A stretch of DNA of 64,000 nt from Zymobacter palmae (GTDB lineage: Bacteria; Pseudomonadota; Gammaproteobacteria; Pseudomonadales; Halomonadaceae): contig NZ_AP018933.1 in the NCBI RefSeq assembly GCF_003610015.1, positions 2,948,035 to 3,012,034 on the forward strand, written 5' to 3'. Positions within the stretch are counted from its first letter, which is position 1. Every line of letters begins with the position of its first letter. The notes under the pieces are model-generated. The model was not told the origin of the DNA, ran no database searches, and worked only from the letters and a program-made list of their open reading frames with translations. This document shows, piece by piece, positions 7,152 to 16,205 of the stretch. A program made the translations under genes and the position numbers.

Positions 7152-9801
7152 GGGCCTCCTCCTGCCGCGTCGATGCTCGCCACGGCAACTCCACTCTTAT
7201 CGTAGTACCGGTGCCTTGTGGCCCCGGCAGCGCTTCGACCTGCCCATCGTGGGCCTTGATGATGCCCTGTACGATGGTCAGCCCCAATCCCGTACCGTGA
7301 TGACCACGGTCCCCTCGTTCGACGCTGTAGAACATGTCGAAGACACGATGACGCTCATGGGCAGGAATACCGGGGCCCGCATCAGAAACGTCGATCCGCA
7401 GCCAGTCCTGCTCGGTCCGCGAGACCTGCACGTCGATCGGAGCGTTGGGCGAGAACTTGGCCGCGTTCTCCATCACGTTGAAGATCGCCTGCTCCAGCAG
7501 CGCAAGATGCACCTGCACGGGCGGCAAGCGCTCAGGCATCTGGATCGCCACACGCGCATGCGGCACATAGCGGTTCAGACGTCGCACGGCTGAACCAATC
7601 AATTCGTCAATCCCGATCCAGTCCCACGTCAAGGTCAGCCCTGGCTGCCCGAGGCGTGTCATGTCCAGCAGGTTCTGGATATAGCGATCCAACCGTTCGC
7701 CTTCGATCTTGATCGTTTCAAGCAGGCTAGTACGGTCATCGTCGTTCATCGCGTACCCATAATGCAGCAGGCTGTCCGAGGCACCGATCATGGACGACAA
7801 AGGGGAACGCAGGTCGTGTGAGACCGATGATAGCAGCGCAGCGCGCAGTCGTTCAGTCTCGGAACTGACGCGCGCAGCTTCTAGGTCTTCAACCAGCCGC
7901 GTGCGCAGTGCGGCCTGGCCGATGTCCATCACCATCCCTTCCGCAAGACGACGCTGCTCAAACGTCAGCGAACGCACCTTGTCGGGAAATTTCAGTGCGA
8001 TGACCCCCAGTACCGTTCGATCGGAAGCCACGGGCAGGCACCACCAGCGGCTCTGCGCCAGTGTATCGGTGAAGCGCCCGCTGGGCTGGCCGTGCTGGCG
8101 CGTCCATTCAGCAGCCTCTCGACCGCGCGCACTTAAAGGGTCATCAGGCCCCGGCGGATAGCGCTCCTCACCGATCGACATCCAAACCTCGACCTTGAGC
8201 GTGCCTTGCAACACCTGCGCACTGGCCGAGATAACCTGTCCCAGATCGGCGGCCTGCGCCAGCTGACGCCCCAGCAACTGCATGGCAACCGCGTGCGCAT
8301 TGGCCGCGTGCAGTGCCACCACCTGAGAACGCAGCCGCGACGCTAGCCGTCCTGCGATCAGGGCCGTAGCCAAAAACATCGCGACGGTCGTGATGCCACG
8401 AGGGCTACCGATATAGAACGTGGCACGCGGTTCAATCGACAGGAAGTTGTAGGCCAGAAAGCACACTAGCGCCATCATCAGCGCCACGGCCATGCGCGTG
8501 CGCGAGGCGACCAGCAGCACGGCCAGAATGAAGACCATCGAGATGTCGGCTAGGTTGAGCAGATGTTCGCCAGCCAACGCAGCAACAACGGCTGCCAGCG
8601 TGCCACCAATCAACAGCGCAGGCTCACGCAGCGTCCAGCGCGGCGGCATCGATGGCGGCAAGGGACGCGGTTCTTCGCGCCCCCGAGGTAGGCTAGCAAT
8701 GGTCAGTTCATAGCGTGCACCATGCAGCAGCAGCTGTTGCGTCAGGCTACGGGTCAGCAGCTTCGCCAGAGGGCGGCGGCGCGTACGGCCAATCACGATG
8801 GTACGGGCATTACGCGCATCCGCGGCGTTCAGCAATGTCGCTGCAATATCGGCACCGTGCAGCACCGTCGTGCTGCCCCCCAGACTGCGGGCTAGCGCAA
8901 AAGCACGGTCGATTTCGAGCTGGCGCGCCTGCCGGGCCCGTCGATGCCACTGGAAACGACGGCGCGTGCCTTTGTAGGTGCTTTCTGCTGCCGACTTCAC
9001 GGTCACCACCGACCACGGTACACCGCGCCGTTCGGCAATGCGGCAGCCCGCACGCACCAGATAGTCCGACTGCCCCCGCCCGTCGATGGCAACCATCACA
9101 TGGCGCTGAATGGCACTGCTGGCCTTAGCCTCGCTGCGGCGCTCACGCAGGTCGGCATCCACATGCTCGGCCACGGTCTGCATCGCCAGCTCACGCAGCG
9201 CCATCAGATGAGACGGCTTGAAGAAAGCCCGCACCTGCGAGGCATTCGGCTCGGGCAAACTGACCTTGCCCTGACTCAGACGCTCGATCAATTCACGCGC
9301 AGGCAGATCAACGAGGCGAATATCGTGCAGGCGGTCGAACAGTGCATCAGGCACCGTATCGCTGATGCGTATGCCCGTGATCTGCTCGACCACGTCATTA
9401 AGGCTTTCCAGATGGTGCACATTGACGGTGGTCAGTACGTCGATACCGGCATCCAGCAGCTCTTCGATATCCTGCCAGCGGTGTTCGTGGCGCGAGCCGA
9501 TAGGGTTGCGGTGAGCAAGGTCATCGACCAGCGCTATTTCAGGACGCCGTGCCAGAATGCCATCCAGGTCCAGCTCGGTCGTATCCCAACCCTCACGCTC
9601 ATGGTGCGGCAGTGCGGCCAGCAGTTCCTCCAGCGCCTTGCTGCCATGCGTATTGACGGCCGCCACTACGACATCGGCGTTTCGGTGCAGCAGCTCGTGC
9701 GCACGGGTCAACATCGCATGCGTCTTTCCCACGCCCGGCGCGGCCCCCAGCAAAACCGTCAATCGTCCCGTTCGCACGCTCATGTCACGCTGTCCCGTCA
9801 T
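7132..9801 (-). CDS. kdpD: KdpD sensor histidine kinase
   Basis: An 889-residue KdpD read from the ATG at 9801, whose ATGA overlaps the stop of the upstream transporter gene. Domains in order: N-terminal KdpD/ATP-binding domain with Walker A GAAPGVGKT (19-27) and NVHHLESLND; a universal-stress-protein domain around 235-375; four TM helices around 390-490 (ALLIGGTLAAVVAALAG onward); a GAF-like region; HisKA with phospho-acceptor His662 in SVSHDLRSP; and a HATPase domain (NVMENAAKFSP, DAGPGIP, GTGLGLT). Length matches E. coli KdpD (894). Being coupled to an MFS exporter instead of following kdpC is unusual. Confidence 0.94.
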   Translation of the reverse strand: MTGQRDMSVRTGRLTVLLGAAPGVGKTHAMLTRAHELLHRNADVVVAAVNTHGSKALEELLAALPHHEREGWDTTELDLDGILARRPEIALVDDLAHRNPIGSRHEHRWQDIEELLDAGIDVLTTVNVHHLESLNDVVEQITGIRISDTVPDALFDRLHDIRLVDLPARELIERLSQGKVSLPEPNASQVRAFFKPSHLMALRELAMQTVAEHVDADLRERRSEAKASSAIQRHVMVAIDGRGQSDYLVRAGCRIAERRGVPWSVVTVKSAAESTYKGTRRRFQWHRRARQARQLEIDRAFALARSLGGSTTVLHGADIAATLLNAADARNARTIVIGRTRRRPLAKLLTRSLTQQLLLHGARYELTIASLPRGREEPRPLPPSMPPRWTLREPALLIGGTLAAVVAALAGEHLLNLADISMVFILAVLLVASRTRMAVALMMALVCFLAYNFLSIEPRATFYIGSPRGITTVAMFLATALIAGRLASRLRSQVVALHAANAHAVAMQLLGRQLAQAADLGQVISASAQVLQGTLKVEVWMSIGEERYPPGPDDPLSARGREAAEWTRQHGQPSGRFTDTLAQSRWWCLPVASDRTVLGVIALKFPDKVRSLTFEQRRLAEGMVMDIGQAALRTRLVEDLEAARVSSETERLRAALLSSVSHDLRSPLSSMIGASDSLLHYGYAMNDDDRTSLLETIKIEGERLDRYIQNLLDMTRLGQPGLTLTWDWIGIDELIGSAVRRLNRYVPHARVAIQMPERLPPVQVHLALLEQAIFNVMENAAKFSPNAPIDVQVSRTEQDWLRIDVSDAGPGIPAHERHRVFDMFYSVERGDRGHHGTGLGLTIVQGIIKAHDGQVEALPGPQGTGTTIRVELPWRASTRQEEAHVEEHS

Positions 9802-11177
9802 GTCTTTATCCAGCGCCAAGCCAACAACAGCACAATAAAGGAAGCCAGAGAAATCAGCAGCATGCCTGCGCGCGCGCCCCAGATCGCCCACTCGCCGCTA
9901 ATAGTGCCCAGCCCGCCCAGCAGTGCCATCCCGAACGCCATACCGATCTGTCGAGACGTATGGTAGATACCGGAGGCCAACCCTCCACCGAAGGCTTTGT
10001 CCTGGCAGGAGGTTGCGACCACGTTAAGGGTTGGCGAATACAGCATCAGCCCACCGCCCATCAGGGTCAGACCGATGACGATCAGCGGCCAGCTATCGCG
10101 GCCACTCAGAAACGCCATCAGCAGACTGCCGCACAGGGCAATGCTGCTACCGATCAGCATGCGTCCCCGCGCACTCAGATGTAAGCGCGGGTTCACCCAC
10201 AGCGACACAATCACCAGCATCAGTGTAAAGGGGAACGCCAGCAGACTGGCGTCCAGCGCATTCATATGCCATGCCTTCTGCGAAAACAGCGCTACCAGAA
10301 ACAGAATGCCGTACCCCGCGAACTGAAACGCCATGCCGCTCAGCGAGGCGGCAGTAAATAGGCCGTGGCGAAAGATCGTCAGCGGCAGCATCGGATGGTG
10401 CACGCGCCGTTCAATCATGACGAATACAACCGCCCCCAGCACACCCAGCACCAGTGCTCCCAGTACACGGGGATGCAACCACGGCAGCGAGCTGCTCTCG
10501 ATCAGGCCACCGATGAAAACACACAGCGACAGCATCGCGACCAGCGTGCCCGCCAGATCCATGGGCCGCCGATGCGGTGGGAAATGCGGCAGATGACGGA
10601 ATGCCAGCCACGCACCGAACAGACCGACCGGCACGTTCAGCCAGAAAATCGAACGCCACCCGACTAGCTGGGTCAGCACGCCGCCCATGAACGGTCCAAG
10701 CACCATCGCAACGGACGCCACGATGGAGATGGTATTGACGGCCTGAATGCGGGCAGCGCGTTCGGGAAAGAGCTGCCCCATCAGCGACAGCGTCATGGGT
10801 AGAATGCCAGCGGCGGCAATACCCTGTGCAGTGCGCGCGGCAATTAGTGCCCCCGATGACTGCCCCAGCGCACACCACAGCGATGTTGCGGCAAACCCCA
10901 GTAGCGCACCGGTGAACAGTCGCCCCTGCCCCCAACGGTCCCCGAGCACACCTGCCAGCAACAGCAAGCCCGCCAGCGGCAGCGTGTAGGCCGTCACGAT
11001 CCATTGCAGCTGAGTCGAGGTGGCCATCAACTCTCGTTGAATGGCGGGCAGCGCCTGATTCAGTGCACTGCCGTCCAGCGTAATCATGGACAGTCCGATC
11101 GCCACAGCAATCAGCGCGCCTCGCTGCTGCGACGATAAAGCGGGATCTTCCTCTCTCTGGGGCACGGCATGTGACAT
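9798..11177 (-). CDS. DHA2-family (14-TM) MFS multidrug exporter, SmvA/EmrB-like
   Basis: A 459-residue MFS protein. The start at 11177 is chosen because CAGGAG sits 7 bases upstream; in-frame starts at 11195 and 11237 would add polar residues. DHA2 features: D-containing TM1 (MITLDGSALNQALPAIQ), LQWIVTAYTLPLAG in TM2, GVLGDRWGQGR in the 2-3 loop, R-rich TM4 (AARTAQGIAAAGILPM) and the TM5 motif C region GPFMGGVLTQLVGWRSIFWLNVPVG. These pumps use the proton gradient to expel cationic drugs, disinfectants or dyes. Its stop overlaps the kdpD start (ATGA), so it heads a three-gene unit with kdpDE. Confidence 0.9.
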   Translation of the reverse strand: MSHAVPQREEDPALSSQQRGALIAVAIGLSMITLDGSALNQALPAIQRELMATSTQLQWIVTAYTLPLAGLLLLAGVLGDRWGQGRLFTGALLGFAATSLWCALGQSSGALIAARTAQGIAAAGILPMTLSLMGQLFPERAARIQAVNTISIVASVAMVLGPFMGGVLTQLVGWRSIFWLNVPVGLFGAWLAFRHLPHFPPHRRPMDLAGTLVAMLSLCVFIGGLIESSSLPWLHPRVLGALVLGVLGAVVFVMIERRVHHPMLPLTIFRHGLFTAASLSGMAFQFAGYGILFLVALFSQKAWHMNALDASLLAFPFTLMLVIVSLWVNPRLHLSARGRMLIGSSIALCGSLLMAFLSGRDSWPLIVIGLTLMGGGLMLYSPTLNVVATSCQDKAFGGGLASGIYHTSRQIGMAFGMALLGGLGTISGEWAIWGARAGMLLISLASFIVLLLAWRWIKT

Positions 11178-11251
11178 GAAACGCTCCTGGTCCATAAAGG
11201 GGGGTATTACGCATGCTACCACGCGTATCGTTCGCACAGGCCAGAGACAAA

Positions 11252-11273
11252 AAAGGCGCCTGAAGGCGCCTTT
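11252..11273 (-). terminator. Terminator after the YitT-like gene
   Basis: Arms AAAGGCGCC (11252-11260) and GGCGCCTTT (11265-11273) with a 4-base loop. On the minus strand the stem is followed by a run of seven T, 27 bases past the stop of the gene ending at 11301. It separates that gene from the exporter-kdpDE unit. Confidence 0.9.
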
Positions 11274-11300
11274 GATAGCATCATGATGACAAGAATACGT

Positions 11301-11948
11301 TTAGCTGAATGCAATATACCGCTTGTTACTGAAGTTCATCAGCAGTACCAGGTTGAGCAGCACAGCCCCAATCACGGAATACAGCACGGCATCCCACGGC
11401 AACAGCGTGAACGCGACGGCCATCAAGCACAGGTCGATAATCATCTGGAGCAACCCGGCGCGAATGCCGAACTGCTTCTGACAAAACAGCGCCAGAATGT
11501 TGATGCCCCCGAGGCTGAACCCATGCCGGAACAGGATCAGAAAGCCGACGCCCATCAACAACCCACCCATCACGCTGGCGTAGAGCGGGTGCATCTGCAT
11601 GCCCTGCAACGGTTCCATGTGATGACCGAACAGCGTGAGCTTACCGGACAGCACATTCGACACGCAGGACAGCATCGCCACGGCAATGAAGGTGCGCACA
11701 GTGAACCGCCACCCCATTCTCATGAACGACAGCACATAGAAAGGCAGGTTGATGATGAAGAAACAGGAACCAAACGACCACGAAGAGACGTAGCTGATCA
11801 GAAAGGCCATGCCTGCCGTGCTACCGGTCAGGAAATGCTGGAACAGGTAACACTGCACGCCAAAGGAGATCAACAGGATACCAATGACCAGCGCCAGCGC
11901 ATCCTCGAGAGGATGGTGGCGAGGCCGCGGGTCAGACATATCCATCAT
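11301..11948 (-). CDS. YitT/YczE-like integral membrane protein
   Basis: About 215 residues from the ATG at 11948 (AGAGGAT upstream; further ATGs at the next and third-next codon). Five to six hydrophobic segments are visible, e.g. ALALVIGILLISFGVQCYLF, MAFLISYVSSWSFGSCFFIINLPFYVL and LYASVMGGLLMGVGFLILFRHGFSLGGINILAL. The GFSLGGINILAL loop and overall plan resemble YitT-family (DUF161/YczE) inner membrane proteins, whose substrate is unknown. It is monocistronic with its own terminator. Confidence 0.8.
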   Translation of the reverse strand: MMDMSDPRPRHHPLEDALALVIGILLISFGVQCYLFQHFLTGSTAGMAFLISYVSSWSFGSCFFIINLPFYVLSFMRMGWRFTVRTFIAVAMLSCVSNVLSGKLTLFGHHMEPLQGMQMHPLYASVMGGLLMGVGFLILFRHGFSLGGINILALFCQKQFGIRAGLLQMIIDLCLMAVAFTLLPWDAVLYSVIGAVLLNLVLLMNFSNKRYIAFS

Positions 11949-12066
11949 GGCAATATCCTCTTGATTTGAACAGGGATCCACAGCATACCCCTGCCATCAT
12001 GCAGGGACTATGCCTCTCAGCCTGCTCGCCTCGTCCAGCATGCACTTGGATGAAGCCGTTCAGCCC

Positions 12067-12879
12067 TTATTCGCCACCCGCAATGGCATCTTCGCTCAGC
12101 AGGGCACCGGCAGCACGGCTCAGGTTCTCGCTGGGTGCGCCATCGCGCAGAAGCTGTGCAACATGATGCGACAGCGTGCCGGACTGAGCCAGCTCAGACG
12201 GATCGACCAGACGTTTCTGGGTACGGTCGAACAGCAGGTACTGGGTTTCGCTCACATCACGAGCAGCACGGTGCAGTGTGCCATTGACGGACAGCACAGC
12301 CACTTGAGCATCGGCACGCAGTACATCGGCGGACAGCTCGACGAACCCTTCGGAGTAGGAGTCGGTCAGGTAGCGTTCAACGCTGGCTTCAACGGTATAG
12401 CTAGCGCTAGAGACAGCGGGCTGGATCAGCTGCGGCTGGGTCAAGCCGGTCAGAACAGCTCCCAGCTGACGTTCAATCGCACCGGTCAGCTCTTGATCCT
12501 GCGGGAAGCGTGGGTATTCGACACTGACTTCGGCACAGCGCTCGTTGTTCTCGCAGTTGTTGGCCTGACGCATCCACTTGACCGGTTCAGAGGTCAAAGC
12601 AGCCACAGCAACAGGCGCAGCGGGAGGCGGTACAACAACCGGCGCAGCAACGGGAGCCGCTACCGGCGCAGGCTGCACACGCTGTGCAACAGGAGCGGCT
12701 GGCTGAGGCTGGATCGCCCAGTCATTAGCACGGAAGCTCGGTACGGGCGTAGGCAGCGGCGGCAGCCACGGGTCGAGACGCTTGTTGGAGGAAGCAACGT
12801 TATCGACCAGCGACGACTGCGCACAGCCGGCCAGCATGGCCGCGATCGTAACAGGGACAAGGCAAAAAGATAGACGCAT
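12067..12879 (-). CDS. Lipoprotein with RsiV/DUF3298-like domain
   Basis: A 270-residue protein with a lipoprotein signal (MRLSFCLVPVTIAAMLAGC; lipobox LAGC, lipidated Cys19). A Pro/Ala/Val linker follows (about 55-95), then a globular C-terminal domain containing VEYPRFPQDQELTGAIERQL, VERYLTDSYSEGFVELSADVL and LHRAARDVSETQYLLFDRTQKRLVDPSEL. This strand-rich pattern resembles DUF3298/DUF4163 (RsiV-type) domains, which in B. subtilis bind lysozyme as part of an anti-sigma factor; here there is no TM anti-sigma module and no sigma factor nearby. A surface or periplasmic lipoprotein of unknown role is the safe call; the domain assignment is tentative. Confidence 0.7.
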   Translation of the reverse strand: MRLSFCLVPVTIAAMLAGCAQSSLVDNVASSNKRLDPWLPPLPTPVPSFRANDWAIQPQPAAPVAQRVQPAPVAAPVAAPVVVPPPAAPVAVAALTSEPVKWMRQANNCENNERCAEVSVEYPRFPQDQELTGAIERQLGAVLTGLTQPQLIQPAVSSASYTVEASVERYLTDSYSEGFVELSADVLRADAQVAVLSVNGTLHRAARDVSETQYLLFDRTQKRLVDPSELAQSGTLSHHVAQLLRDGAPSENLSRAAGALLSEDAIAGGE

Positions 12880-12946
12880 GGCTAGGGCACTCGTGTTCAG
12901 CCCTCTTCCGGACGGGCGGACATCGGGAGGGCGCAGTCAGACTAGA

Positions 12947-12964
12947 TGGCCACGGCAGTGGCCA
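12947..12964. terminator. Hairpin between lipoprotein gene and aroQ
   Basis: TGGCCAC (12947-12953), loop GGCA, GTGGCCA (12958-12964). It lies downstream of aroQ and upstream of the lipoprotein gene, both on the minus strand. No T-run follows, so termination is uncertain. Confidence 0.35.
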
Positions 12965-13080
12965 TAAGATTTCTGTAAGGCGCAACCGGCTGAAATAACA
13001 GAAAAGATGCTGACAAATCACCAGATAATGACGCGATCTTCGCTGATAATGCCGATTAATCCTTGCCCTGACCCTATCGG

Positions 13081-13515
13081 CTAGTCGCCGAGTACCTTTA
13101 ATAGATAATCAAGCGATGCCAGATAGCCGAATGTCCCCATACCAGCGACTACAGCGTCAGCGCGCACTGACAAGTAGGAATGGTGACGAAATGCTTCGCG
13201 GCGATGGACGTTAGAGATATGCAGCTCGACTACCTTTCCTTCGAACGCATTCAGCGCATCAAGAATGGCGACCGACGTATGGGTATAAGCTCCAGCATTG
13301 ATAATGATGCCGTCGAACTGGCCGCGTGCGTCTTGGATCAGATCAACCAGCGTGCCTTCATGGTTGGACTGCTGACAGACCACCGTTGCGCGCCCTGCCG
13401 CGTGAGCGATGACGCTCTGTTCGACATCAGCCAGCGTTTCGTGGCCGTAGATATGCGGCTCGCGCTTGCCCAGCAGGTTCAGGTTGGGGCCGTTGAGGAC
13501 GAGAATGCTGTTCAT
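13081..13515 (-). CDS. aroQ: 3-dehydroquinate dehydratase, type II
   Basis: A 144-residue enzyme from the ATG at 13515 (AAGGA upstream). The type II signature is complete: [21 protein letters not shown] at the N terminus with the active-site loop Arg and Tyr, [15 protein letters not shown], and [18 protein letters not shown] with the catalytic His and anion-binding Ser/Arg. It converts 3-dehydroquinate to 3-dehydroshikimate in the shikimate pathway as a cytoplasmic dodecamer. In many gammaproteobacteria aroQ precedes accBC; here it is followed by a lipoprotein gene instead. Confidence 0.96.
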   Translation of the reverse strand: MNSILVLNGPNLNLLGKREPHIYGHETLADVEQSVIAHAAGRATVVCQQSNHEGTLVDLIQDARGQFDGIIINAGAYTHTSVAILDALNAFEGKVVELHISNVHRREAFRHHSYLSVRADAVVAGMGTFGYLASLDYLLKVLGD

Positions 13516-13658
13516 TGAGGGTCCTTGTCGTTTATGAATCAGGCGCGGTTCAAGCGCCCACGTATCGAAATCATCCTGCAGAAAAGCGACTGGCACCGCC
13601 CGAAACGGACAGTGCCAGCGCCATCCTACCTGCCAGAGCATGCGCTAAGCGGTCGCCA

Positions 13659-14258
13659 TCATGCGCGACGACCCAACCGTGCGATCAGTGCATCCGCCGT
13701 AGTGACACTCAGATCCGCCAGCGCCTGCGCTTCTTCGTCATCAGAGTGCATCAGGACCGTATAGGCCCCCGCAGCGCGCCCGGTCATCACGTCGATAATG
13801 CTGTCGCCGACCATCACCAGCGACGACGGAGCAACCTGCCACTGCGAGGCCAGACGGTTCAGGCCATCGGGATCGGGCTTCGGCTCGGCATCGTCTCGCC
13901 CCAGCAACGTTTCATCGGGGAAAAAGCCGGAAAGTCCGGCACGCTCCAGCGTCAGGCGCGCCAGGGGTGCCATGTTGCGGGTCAGCAGTCCCAGCGTGAC
14001 GCCCTGCTCCAGCAACTGCGACAGCAGGTCGTGGATGCCCTCTGCGGGCTGGGCCTGCTCGGCCAATTCGTACTCGTACTGGCGCAGCCACTGGAAATGG
14101 CGCTCCGCCTCATCGCGAGGCAGGGCATTCAGGTAATCGAGGATATCGATTCCTGCCGGGACGCTCATCGTGCGCCGCATCAGGTCGAAATCGTGGATAG
14201 CCCGCGTCAAGGTGCCATCCATGTCGAAGACCCAATGTCGAGCTGTCAGTCGGGACAT
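13659..14258 (-). CDS. HAD-family phosphatase (subfamily IA)
   Basis: A 199-residue haloacid-dehalogenase hydrolase. Motif I is VFDMDGTLTRAIHDFD (nucleophile and acid/base aspartates at 12 and 14), motif II LLTRN, motif III lysine in AEPKPDP, and motif IV MVGDSIIDVMTGRAAGA. The small helical cap between motif I and II marks subclass IA, like Gph/phosphoglycolate-phosphatase relatives. It sits 36 bases after the isocitrate-dehydrogenase-like gene on the same strand and may be co-transcribed. Substrate cannot be read from sequence. Confidence 0.88.
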   Translation of the reverse strand: MSRLTARHWVFDMDGTLTRAIHDFDLMRRTMSVPAGIDILDYLNALPRDEAERHFQWLRQYEYELAEQAQPAEGIHDLLSQLLEQGVTLGLLTRNMAPLARLTLERAGLSGFFPDETLLGRDDAEPKPDPDGLNRLASQWQVAPSSLVMVGDSIIDVMTGRAAGAYTVLMHSDDEEAQALADLSVTTADALIARLGRRA

Positions 14259-14294
14259 CTGTCACTCCGAAGTCAGGAAAGAAAGCGGTGTCGC

Positions 14295-15299
14295 TCAGCA
14301 GCGACGCGCGACGGCCTCCGCGAAGGACATCGTGGTGCCCTTGCCCCCCAAATCAGGGGTCAGATGATCGCGCGCTTCGAGCGTTTCACGGATCGCCCGA
14401 CGCAGCGTAGCGGCCTTATTGGTCTTGCCAAGGTGATCAAGCATCTGGGCGGCTCCCAGCATCAACGCACAGGGGTTGGCCTTGCCCTGACCCGCGATAT
14501 CCGGCGCAGAGCCGTGCACAGCTTCGAAGATAGCCTCGCGTTGGCCAATGTTGGCCCCCGGTGCCATGCCCAGCCCACCGACCAGACCCGCACACAGATC
14601 GGACAGGATATCGCCGAACAGGTTGGTGGTCACGATGACATCGAACTGCTCGGGCTTCATGACCAGCTGCATACAGGTGTTATCGACGATCAGCTCGTTG
14701 GTCTCGATCTCAGGATACTCAGCGGCCACCCGCCGTGCTGTCTCAAGAAACAGCCCGGAGGCCTGTTTGATGATATTGGCCTTGTGCACGATGGTGACCT
14801 TACGGCGCCCGGTGCTCTTCGCCATGTCATACGCATAGCGCGCAATGCGTTCGCTGCCCTTACGGGTAACACAGATATCACCGTGGGCTTCTTCACCGTC
14901 GTCGGACAGCGTCTGCCCTTCACTGCGATAGGCCCCTTCGGTATTCTCGCGCACCACGATCAGGTCCAGATCGCTATAGCGGGCCTGCGTATTGGGAAAG
15001 CTAATGGCTGGGCGCACATTGGCATAAAGATCGAAGTGACGACGCAGCGCCACATTGATGGAAGAGAAGCCACCGCCAATCGGCGTCATCAGTGGACTCT
15101 TGAGCGCCACGCGTAGCCGCGCGATCGTATCCAGCGTGGCCTGCGGCAGCAGCTCACCGGTCTTTTCATAAGCGCTCATCCCTGCCTCGACGAACTCATA
15201 CTCAAGATCGGCTTTCAGCACGTCCAGTACATGCAACGTAGCCTCCATGATTTCAGGGCCGATACCATCACCGCGAATAACTGCAATTCTATCTGTCAT
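14295..15299 (-). CDS. NAD-type isocitrate dehydrogenase
   Basis: A 334-residue beta-decarboxylating dehydrogenase, the short homodimeric form. N-terminal RGDGIGPEI, the substrate loop SSINVALRRHFDLYANVRP, DLIVVRENTEGAYRSEG, catalytic-lysine region VTIVHKANIIK, and metal aspartates in TTNLFGDILSDL are all present. The cofactor loop reads HGSAPDIAGQGKANP, with Asp-Ile where NADP-dependent enzymes carry Lys-Tyr, so NAD+ is expected. The SSIN substrate loop fits isocitrate better than isopropylmalate, whose enzymes usually carry a hydrophobic residue there. Homoisocitrate or tartrate activity cannot be excluded. Confidence 0.85.
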   Translation of the reverse strand: MTDRIAVIRGDGIGPEIMEATLHVLDVLKADLEYEFVEAGMSAYEKTGELLPQATLDTIARLRVALKSPLMTPIGGGFSSINVALRRHFDLYANVRPAISFPNTQARYSDLDLIVVRENTEGAYRSEGQTLSDDGEEAHGDICVTRKGSERIARYAYDMAKSTGRRKVTIVHKANIIKQASGLFLETARRVAAEYPEIETNELIVDNTCMQLVMKPEQFDVIVTTNLFGDILSDLCAGLVGGLGMAPGANIGQREAIFEAVHGSAPDIAGQGKANPCALMLGAAQMLDHLGKTNKAATLRRAIRETLEARDHLTPDLGGKGTTMSFAEAVARRC

Positions 15300-16205
15300 T
15301 GTTATTGAATCCTGTCATTCGTCCCGCACGCTGGGCACGGGGCAGTCGATCGTTGCGAAAGACACGGTCGCGAAGCACGGTGCCTTTCCTGCTGTCGTTA
15401 TTGCACTGTTGTTATTGCGCTAGGCCGTTCGCCATCGCTTTCGTCCGTGCGAAAGAATAGGCGGCCACAGCCATCACGTTGCGTCTTGCGACACGTCAGC
15501 CTAACCCTAATCTAGGCGGTGGAGAATCACACTTAAGCCCACCCACCGCTCCCCTTTATCTGCCTAACAGGCTGCAAAATCAACGGAGCTGCGCCACAAG
15601 CCCCCTTATCCCCCATGCTTTCAAGCAACAGGAATCTTCATCCGCTCGAACCAAGCCGACGGTACTTTTTTCGGCCAGTCGCCCGATGGACGGTCAGTCG
15701 CCGAGCCAACCGTTCTTCCCCCCTTAACGCAAACCAGTATTGTCGATGTGGCTTACTGAACGGCATAGGCACCTATATTTCCCATCAGCATGCTATTGAA
15801 TTCATGTTCTTATACACAGCACTGCTGGTAACGACATTGAGACCACAGGCCAGCAACCTTATGATCATTTAATGACAAGCACAGGTACGATCAGGCAGCC
15901 CGAGACGATGATAGGAACGAAATCGGTCGCCTCGACGCGCCTTTGGCACCACTATGGGAATTGTTCCAGCGTTACGGGAGCCTGCGCGTCACTGCAACCA
16001 TGGCAGAGCGACTGGGTATCGTAGCGTCGCCGTGCCTGCCCCAACCACTGAAGGCACTGTCCGGACAGGAGCGCTCGCCGCTGAAAGCGCTGCTTGAGAC
16101 CACGCTCCGCCCGCTGTCATGCCCCCCGACAGCGCGACAGTGATGAAGATGGCCAACGTTAGGCGCACGCGGGGAAAGGGTTCATCAGCGAACAAGGAGA
16201 AGGCA
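15300..16205. other. Intergenic stretch without a convincing gene
   Basis: About 900 bases between the divergent isocitrate dehydrogenase gene and alaA. Only short open frames without good ribosome sites occur, and none gives a recognisable protein. It must hold both promoters, but I see no confident boxes. The segment 15750-15870 is noticeably AT-richer than its flanks. Confidence 0.6.

Noticed and set aside
8944-9966. Open frame antisense to kdpD
   Set aside because: kdpD is unmistakable on the opposite strand; the antisense product has no domain.
13515-15116. Open frame of about 530 codons antisense to the HAD phosphatase and isocitrate dehydrogenase genes
   Set aside because: Shadow of two recognised enzymes.
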